Positions 59,904 through 64,000 of a stretch of 64,000 nt of DNA are shown here, piece by piece. Position 1 is the first letter of the stretch. Each line of letters starts with the position of its first letter. Position numbers and translations under genes: made by a program. The notes under the pieces are model-generated. The model was not told the DNA's origin and searched no databases. It saw nothing but the letters and a program-made list of their open reading frames with translations. This DNA is from Actinocorallia herbida (GTDB lineage Bacteria > Actinomycetota > Actinomycetes > Streptosporangiales > Streptosporangiaceae), in the NCBI RefSeq assembly GCF_003751225.1, contig NZ_RJKE01000001.1, positions 5,022,001 through 5,086,000 of the forward strand, written 5' to 3'.

Positions 59904-61222
59904 AGGGTCTCCTCCCGGGGACGGGTGCAGGTGTCGACGATGATCCGGATGAGGGCGCGCACCAGGCGACGGGCCTCGCGCACGTCCACGACGTTCATGC
60001 CGGCCGGGAAGTCCAGCGCCAGGGGCGCGTCCGGGCCGATCCGGTCCATGCCGGTGCGCAGCGTGGACAGGCCGCGGGCGCGCAGGATGTTCGCGTCGGT
60101 CGCGCCGGAGTTGTTCAGGATGGGCTCGTGGGGCCGGCCCTCGGCCTCCTCCCAGGCGGCCTTGCCCGCCCGGATGATCCAGTCGGACTCCGGGGTGGCG
60201 GTGCCGGGGATCGAGACGGTCATCTCCCAGTCGAGGTCGATCTCCGGGTGGGCGGCGCGGATCCCGTCGATCGCCGCGGCGAACTCGCGGCGCGCCTCGG
60301 CGGGCGTGGTGCGCGGGCTGATCCGCAGGTCGACGTGGAACCGGCAGGCCGCGGGCGACAGCGACGCGGTCCTTCGCCAGCCGCCCTCGATCCAGCCCAC
60401 GTTCCCCTGCGGGGCGACCAGCCCGGACGTATGCCGCGCGGCGTAGCGCGGAAGCCACGCCTCGAGACCGGCGATGACGGTCCCGGCGTCCACGATCGGG
60501 TTGCGGTAGGGCATCCGGTGGCGGCTGCCGACGTAGCCGTAGGTGCCGCGCACGGTCACCTCGAACCAGCAGAGGCCGACCTCCTCCCACGCGGCGGTCC
60601 AGCCGGGTTTGGCGATGACCGCGTGGTCGGCCCACACGCCCTGCTCCAGCATGAACGAGCAGCCGTTGCCCTGCCCGGCGTTGAACCGGGCGCCCGGGCG
60701 GGCGTTGGTCGGCATCCCGCCCGCGCCGAGCCCGACGAGCAGGTCGCCGCGCAGCGGGATCCCGGCCGCCGCGACCGCCTCGGCCGCGGCGATGACCGCC
60801 GCGCCGTGCCCCTTGGGGTTGCTCGCGCCGAGCCCGATGACGAACGGGCCGTCCACGACCGCCTCGGGCCGCATGTCCGGGCGCAGCACGGGCCCGACCT
60901 GCGGGACGTCCTCCTCCTCGGTGCCGACGCTGAGGGTGTCGATCGGCGCGTACAGCAGGAGGTCCGCGCCGGTGCCGTCGCCGCGCAGCCGGCCGACGGC
61001 GTTGCCCTGGCGGGCGTCGATCGGCTGGTAGCGGCCCTCCAGCCCGGCCTCGGTGATCCGGTCGGCGAGCCAGCGCGCCAGCGGGCCCTCCTCGCCGGTC
61101 GGGCTCGGGATGGACACCATGCCGACGACCAGCTCGGTGAGCCGGGCGTCGTCGACCCGGGCGCGGGCCGCCTCGGCCCAGGCCGCGCGCTCGGGATCGA
61201 GCGGGGCCGCGGCGTCAGGCAT
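59900..61222 (-). CDS. M20-fold hydrolase-like protein lacking the metal ligands
   Basis: This 440-aa protein has the M20 architecture: TELVVGMVSIPSPTGEEG at the front, a lid domain near the middle (GLCWFEVTVRGTYGYVGSRH) and SGATDANILRARGLST near the end. But the catalytic positions are changed: the HxD motif reads LLYAPIDTLSV (Pro for His), the metal Asp loop reads LGASNPKGHG (Asn for Asp), the EE pair reads GLGAGGMPTN, the next Glu reads AKPGW, and the last His is missing (NNSGATDAN). So no zinc should bind. It may be a binding protein or catalyse something else. Start ATG 61222 overlaps the stop of the 51-aa gene by 8 bases. Confidence 0.8.
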   Translation of the reverse strand: MPDAAAPLDPERAAWAEAARARVDDARLTELVVGMVSIPSPTGEEGPLARWLADRITEAGLEGRYQPIDARQGNAVGRLRGDGTGADLLLYAPIDTLSVGTEEEDVPQVGPVLRPDMRPEAVVDGPFVIGLGASNPKGHGAAVIAAAEAVAAAGIPLRGDLLVGLGAGGMPTNARPGARFNAGQGNGCSFMLEQGVWADHAVIAKPGWTAAWEEVGLCWFEVTVRGTYGYVGSRHRMPYRNPIVDAGTVIAGLEAWLPRYAARHTSGLVAPQGNVGWIEGGWRRTASLSPAACRFHVDLRISPRTTPAEARREFAAAIDGIRAAHPEIDLDWEMTVSIPGTATPESDWIIRAGKAAWEEAEGRPHEPILNNSGATDANILRARGLSTLRTGMDRIGPDAPLALDFPAGMNVVDVREARRLVRALIRIIVDTCTRPREETL

Positions 61223-61370
61223 CCCGGCTCCCGGCGGGACGCTCGTCGCGGACGACGGTGCCGGTCGCGTACAGGAAGGCCAGGCCGGCGGCACGGCGCA
61301 GCGGCCCGGCCGCGACCAGGCCCGCCGCGACCGCGGCGGCGGCGGTGAGGGCGACGGTCTTACGGGACAT
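61215..61370 (-). CDS. 51-aa small membrane protein in the ring-cleavage operon
   Basis: The ATG at 61370 is preceded by GGAGGT at ideal distance. The product (MSRKTVALTAAAAVAAGLVA...) has one or two short hydrophobic segments (about 5-22 and 26-36) and a polar Arg-rich tail (TVVRDERPAGSRDA). Its stop overlaps the start of the M20-like gene by 8 bases, and it lies 32 bases after the hydrolase gene, so it is an integral part of the operon. Possibly a membrane tether or accessory of the M20-like protein. Family not recognised. Confidence 0.65.
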   Translation of the reverse strand: MSRKTVALTAAAAVAAGLVAAGPLRRAAGLAFLYATGTVVRDERPAGSRDA

Positions 61371-61402
61371 GGGATACCTCCAGGGGTCGGCGGAGTCGGG
61401 GG

Positions 61403-62248
61403 TCAGGTCGGGTCGCCGTCGAGGAAGGCCGACACCGCGAGCGCGTACGCGGCGGGCCGCTCCTCGGCCGGGTGGTGCGCGGTCCGGCCGAGGACGGCGA
61501 GGTCCGCGCGGGGCAGGCGGGCGGCGAGGGACAGCGCGTAGTCCGGCCCGGCGAAGGGGTCGTGCTCGCCCCACAGCAGCAGCACCGGCGCCGTGACCTC
61601 GGGCAGGACCGCCGCGAGATCGCCGGGGGTGCCGCGCCGCGCGGGCTCGGCGAGGAGGCCGAGCGCCATGGGCGTGGTCGCCGCGGCGTGCCGACGCGCG
61701 ACGGTCTCGACCGGGAGCCGGGACGGATCGTGCCATTCCAGGGCAGCGAGCAGGTCCCGCATCTTGGCCGGGGAGGGACCGTCTCCGCCGTAGTAGCGGT
61801 CACGGGCCTCCAGGCCGAGCCAGGTGTTCGAGCCGACGCCGGGCGGGGCGGGGGCGGGCTGGCTCCCGGTGACGACGAGGCGGCGCACCCGCTCGGGAGC
61901 CCGCGCGGCCAGCGCGAACGCCGCGAGGCCGCCCAGCGACTGGCAGACCAGGTCGGACTCGGCCACGCCGAGCGCGTCGAGCAGGGCGAGCAGCGCGGCG
62001 GCGTGGAAGTCCGCCGGAACTCCGGTGATGTCCGGATCGTCGGAGGCGCCGTACTGGGCGAAGTCCACGAGGATCAGCCGCCGTCCGGCGGCCAAGCGCG
62101 GCACCACCGGTGCGAAGTCCGACCAGGCGGTGCAGCCGGGGCCGCCGCCGTGCAGCAGGACCGTGGGGCGGCCCGTGCCGGTCTCGGCGACGTGCAGGCC
62201 GAAGCCGCCGACGTCGACGAGCCCGCCGGCGGGGGCGTCAGCGCTCAA
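61403..62248 (-). CDS. Alpha/beta hydrolase (second C-C or ester hydrolase)
   Basis: This 281-aa protein starts at a TTG that overlaps the Rieske gene's end by 11 bases, with GGGAGAA upstream. It has VLLHGGGPGCTAWSDF, the nucleophile elbow VCQSLGGLAAF, acid WGEHDPFAGPDY and His in GRTAHHPAEERP. The oxyanion region GGGPG is typical of MhpC/BphD-type meta-cleavage hydrolases, so either this or the enzyme at 58099 could be the C-C hydrolase. The residue before the Ser-centred motif is Cys-Gln rather than Gly-x. Confidence 0.88.
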   Translation of the reverse strand: MSADAPAGGLVDVGGFGLHVAETGTGRPTVLLHGGGPGCTAWSDFAPVVPRLAAGRRLILVDFAQYGASDDPDITGVPADFHAAALLALLDALGVAESDLVCQSLGGLAAFALAARAPERVRRLVVTGSQPAPAPPGVGSNTWLGLEARDRYYGGDGPSPAKMRDLLAALEWHDPSRLPVETVARRHAAATTPMALGLLAEPARRGTPGDLAAVLPEVTAPVLLLWGEHDPFAGPDYALSLAARLPRADLAVLGRTAHHPAEERPAAYALAVSAFLDGDPT

Positions 62249-63491
62249 GGCCGGTCTTCTCCCGCTGGACCTTCAGGCCGCTGCGCTCGATGAGCCGCCG
62301 CCAGGCCGTCACCGACAGGTCGGGGCGGTACAGCTTCTCCGGCGGAGCGTCCATGACGTCGACCATCCAGGCGTCCTGGCCGGTGAACTGGCCGTGGAAC
62401 AGCCAGCGGATGAACGAGACGTACTTGGCCTTGAACACCGACGCCTTCAGACCCTGCTCGAACCGGACCATGATCTGGACATAACGCACGTGGTCCGCAT
62501 CAACCGGGACATACCACTCGTAGTGAATGAAGTGCGGGTAGGCGACGCGCAGCAGGCCGGGCAGGCGGATCGACACGAAACCGGGCAGGTCCATCTCCTT
62601 GATGACCGGGTTGATGTCGGCGGCCTTGCCCGGCGCGTCGGGCAGCGGCATCCGCTTCCACCAGCGCTTGTTCGTCCACGTGCCGAGGCCCGGGAAGTCG
62701 GCCTCCCAATGCACCTCGTCCTGGACGCGGATCAGCCAGCCGTCCTTCTCGGACTCCACGACGCGGGTCTTGTTCCAGGCGGGCATCACCTTGAACAGCC
62801 GCCACAGCGCCGTGTTGTGCAGGTACTTGGCGTGGCCCTCGTCGAAGCCGTTCTCGGCGGCGAAGCGCCAGTTGCCGTCGCGGATGTCGGTGCGCCCGCC
62901 CATCACGAACGGGTTCTCCAGCAGCTCGCTCGGGATGTCGCGCTCGACGGGAGGCGGTGCGCCGTCGCCGACGTACACCCACACCAGGCCCAGGCGCTCC
63001 TCGATCGGGTAGGTGCGCACGGAGACCTTGCCGCAGATCGGCGACTCCGGTCCGTCGGTGATGACCGCGCAGAGCTTGCCGCTCTCGGTGTCGAACGTCC
63101 AGCCGTGGTACGGGCAGCTGATGGTGCCGTCGAACTCGCGGCGGCCCAGCGACAGCGGCACCCCGCGGTGCGGGCAGCGGTCGTGCAGCGCGCGCACCTT
63201 GTCGCCTTCGCGGACCAGCACGATCTGCTCGCCCAGCAGGGTGATCGGCATCGGCTTCCGGCCGACCCGGCGCGCCCACTCCACGGGATACCAGTAGTTC
63301 CGGAAGCCGAGCGTGGCGGCGTTGTAGGTCGGCCACGACGACCAGTCCTGGCCCGCGGGCTCGCCCTCCCCGGGCGCGGCGGCCGGGTCGGCGGGCCGGG
63401 CGGCGGGGGCCGGGGCCGCGGCGCGCCGCGGACGGCGGCGGGCGGCGGGGGCGGGCTCCGGCTGTGCGGGCTGATCGGCGATCTCGGTCAT
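62238..63491 (-). CDS. Rieske non-heme iron oxygenase, terminal oxygenase
   Basis: This 417-aa protein has an Ala/Pro-rich N-terminal leader of about 45 residues. The Rieske cluster ligands are CPHRG (106-110) and CPYHGW (126-131). The mononuclear iron site is D217-x2-H220-x4-H225 in NGFDEGHAKYLH. Layout resembles the phthalate/carbazole/KshA-type group with alpha subunits only, which usually pair with a PDR-type reductase like the one directly upstream at the window edge. It would insert oxygen into an aromatic or polycyclic ring, yielding a diol for the extradiol enzyme. Confidence 0.93.
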   Translation of the reverse strand: MTEIADQPAQPEPAPAARRRPRRAAAPAPAARPADPAAAPGEGEPAGQDWSSWPTYNAATLGFRNYWYPVEWARRVGRKPMPITLLGEQIVLVREGDKVRALHDRCPHRGVPLSLGRREFDGTISCPYHGWTFDTESGKLCAVITDGPESPICGKVSVRTYPIEERLGLVWVYVGDGAPPPVERDIPSELLENPFVMGGRTDIRDGNWRFAAENGFDEGHAKYLHNTALWRLFKVMPAWNKTRVVESEKDGWLIRVQDEVHWEADFPGLGTWTNKRWWKRMPLPDAPGKAADINPVIKEMDLPGFVSIRLPGLLRVAYPHFIHYEWYVPVDADHVRYVQIMVRFEQGLKASVFKAKYVSFIRWLFHGQFTGQDAWMVDVMDAPPEKLYRPDLSVTAWRRLIERSGLKVQREKTGLER

Positions 63492-63525
63492 GGCCGGGTC
63501 TCCAGGGGGTCGTCGGGAAGAAGGA

Positions 63526-64000
63526 TCAGAGGTCGAGGACGAGACGGTCGCCGAGCGCGCGGGACACGCAGACCATGAGGGTCTGGCCGCTCTCCTGCTG
63601 GGCGGGGGTCAGCAGCGAGTCGCGGTGGTCGGCGGCGCCGTCGAGGATCTTCACTTCGCAACTGCCGCAGATGCCGTCCTGGCAGGCCCACGGGACGCCG
63701 ATCCCGGCCTCCTCCAGGCTGCTGAGGATCGACCGGTCGGCCGGGACCTCGACGGTCAGGCCGGACCGCCCGCAGACGACGTCGAAGGCGTGCTCGTCGG
63801 ACGGGTCGATGTCGAAGGTCTTGGCCTGAAAGCGCTCCAGGTGCAGGTCGTCGGACCGCCCGAGGGCCGCGCAGCGCTCGGCGAGCGCGTCGAGCAGGCC
63901 GCCGGGGCCGCAGGTGTAGATGGCGGTGCCCGCGGGGGTCTCGGCGAGCAGCGCGTCGAGGTCGAGCCTGCCGCTCTCGTCCTCCGGGACGACGCGCACC
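63526..64000 (-). CDS. PDR/VanB-type oxygenase reductase, C-terminal part (cut by window edge)
   Basis: The last 157 codons are visible. The NAD-binding end has AIYTCGPGGLLDAL, and the C-terminal plant-type [2Fe-2S] ferredoxin has PWACQDGICGSCEVKIL (C-x4-C-x2-C) and the final Cys in LMVCVSRAL. Order FMN/FAD-NAD-[2Fe-2S] is that of phthalate dioxygenase reductase and VanB. It hands electrons to the Rieske oxygenase, whose gene begins 34 bases downstream. The N-terminal part and any further operon genes lie beyond the right edge. Confidence 0.92.
   Translation of the reverse strand, partial: VRVVPEDESGRLDLDALLAETPAGTAIYTCGPGGLLDALAERCAALGRSDDLHLERFQAKTFDIDPSDEHAFDVVCGRSGLTVEVPADRSILSSLEEAGIGVPWACQDGICGSCEVKILDGAADHRDSLLTPAQQESGQTLMVCVSRALGDRLVLDL

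Noticed and set aside
1-64000. tRNA, rRNA, CRISPR arrays, intact insertion sequences or prophage
   Set aside because: No tRNA-like T-loop outside genes, no regularly spaced repeats and no transposase, integrase or phage structural motif were found by reading both strands.

Overview
The window is very GC-rich, with strong G/C bias at third codon positions, many GTG and TTG starts and several F420-type oxidoreductase families. That points to a high-GC actinomycete, plausibly a Streptosporangiales member such as Actinomadura; the genus is inference. No rRNA, tRNA or CRISPR array was seen. Both window edges cut genes: a TetR regulator at the left and the reductase of a Rieske oxygenase at the right.

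Layout. (1) 1-6611: a CUT2-type (ribose/xylose-like) ABC importer whose ATPase is divergent from a thiolase, an SDR, the binding lipoprotein and the permease. Three related 18-bp palindromes sit at its two promoter regions and look like operators of one TetR-type repressor. (2) 6683-9256: a small orphan reading frame, a membrane Ser/Thr kinase and an FHA/winged-helix protein. (3) 9373-19390: a secreted-hydrolase island. Three exported proteins (a GH32/43-like propeller, a lysozyme-like protein and an M23 peptidase) each carry a seven-bladed PLL-type lectin propeller. They are followed by an antigen-85-like esterase and, divergently, a penicillin-acylase-family enzyme and a second such esterase. 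The propeller DNA of two of the genes is a 974-bp direct duplication. (4) 19512-27103: small secreted, His-tailed and EF-hand proteins; gene remnants (BCCT transporter, frameshifted secreted protein); TetR/MFS and TetR/SDR divergent pairs with clear palindromic operators; an F420/NADP-type reductase. (5) 27163-32370: a 1347-aa STAND ATPase with a polytopic membrane C-terminus, translationally coupled to a small two-TM protein, and a divergent orphan gene. (6) 32371-42364: gene debris, a 2343-aa LamG protein, a low-GC non-coding stretch, an AraC remnant and a PhyH-type oxygenase. (7) 42452-46218: a secreted serine hydrolase, and a TetR/SDR/deazaflavin-reductase unit. (8) 46350-64000: two long minus-strand catabolic operons, each ending in a paralogous TetR gene. 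One encodes a CUT2 ABC importer plus a molybdenum hydroxylase with Mo and FAD/4Fe-4S subunits fused. The other encodes a two-component Rieske oxygenase, a LigB-type extradiol dioxygenase, two alpha/beta hydrolases, an LLM oxidoreductase, an MmgE/PrpD protein, a 51-aa membrane protein and an M20-fold protein that has lost its metal ligands.

How the genes may work together. The right-hand third reads as uptake, hydroxylation, ring cleavage and C-C hydrolysis of an aromatic or heteroaromatic compound. The left end reads as a second uptake and side-chain degradation locus of similar design. The middle holds outward-facing lytic enzymes and a possible NLR-like sensing module. The strongest candidates for undescribed biology are a LamG domain interrupted by two complete LamG domains inside the giant protein, the coupled STAND/membrane pair, the PLL-propeller lytic island, and the ligand-less M20 protein inside a ring-cleavage operon.
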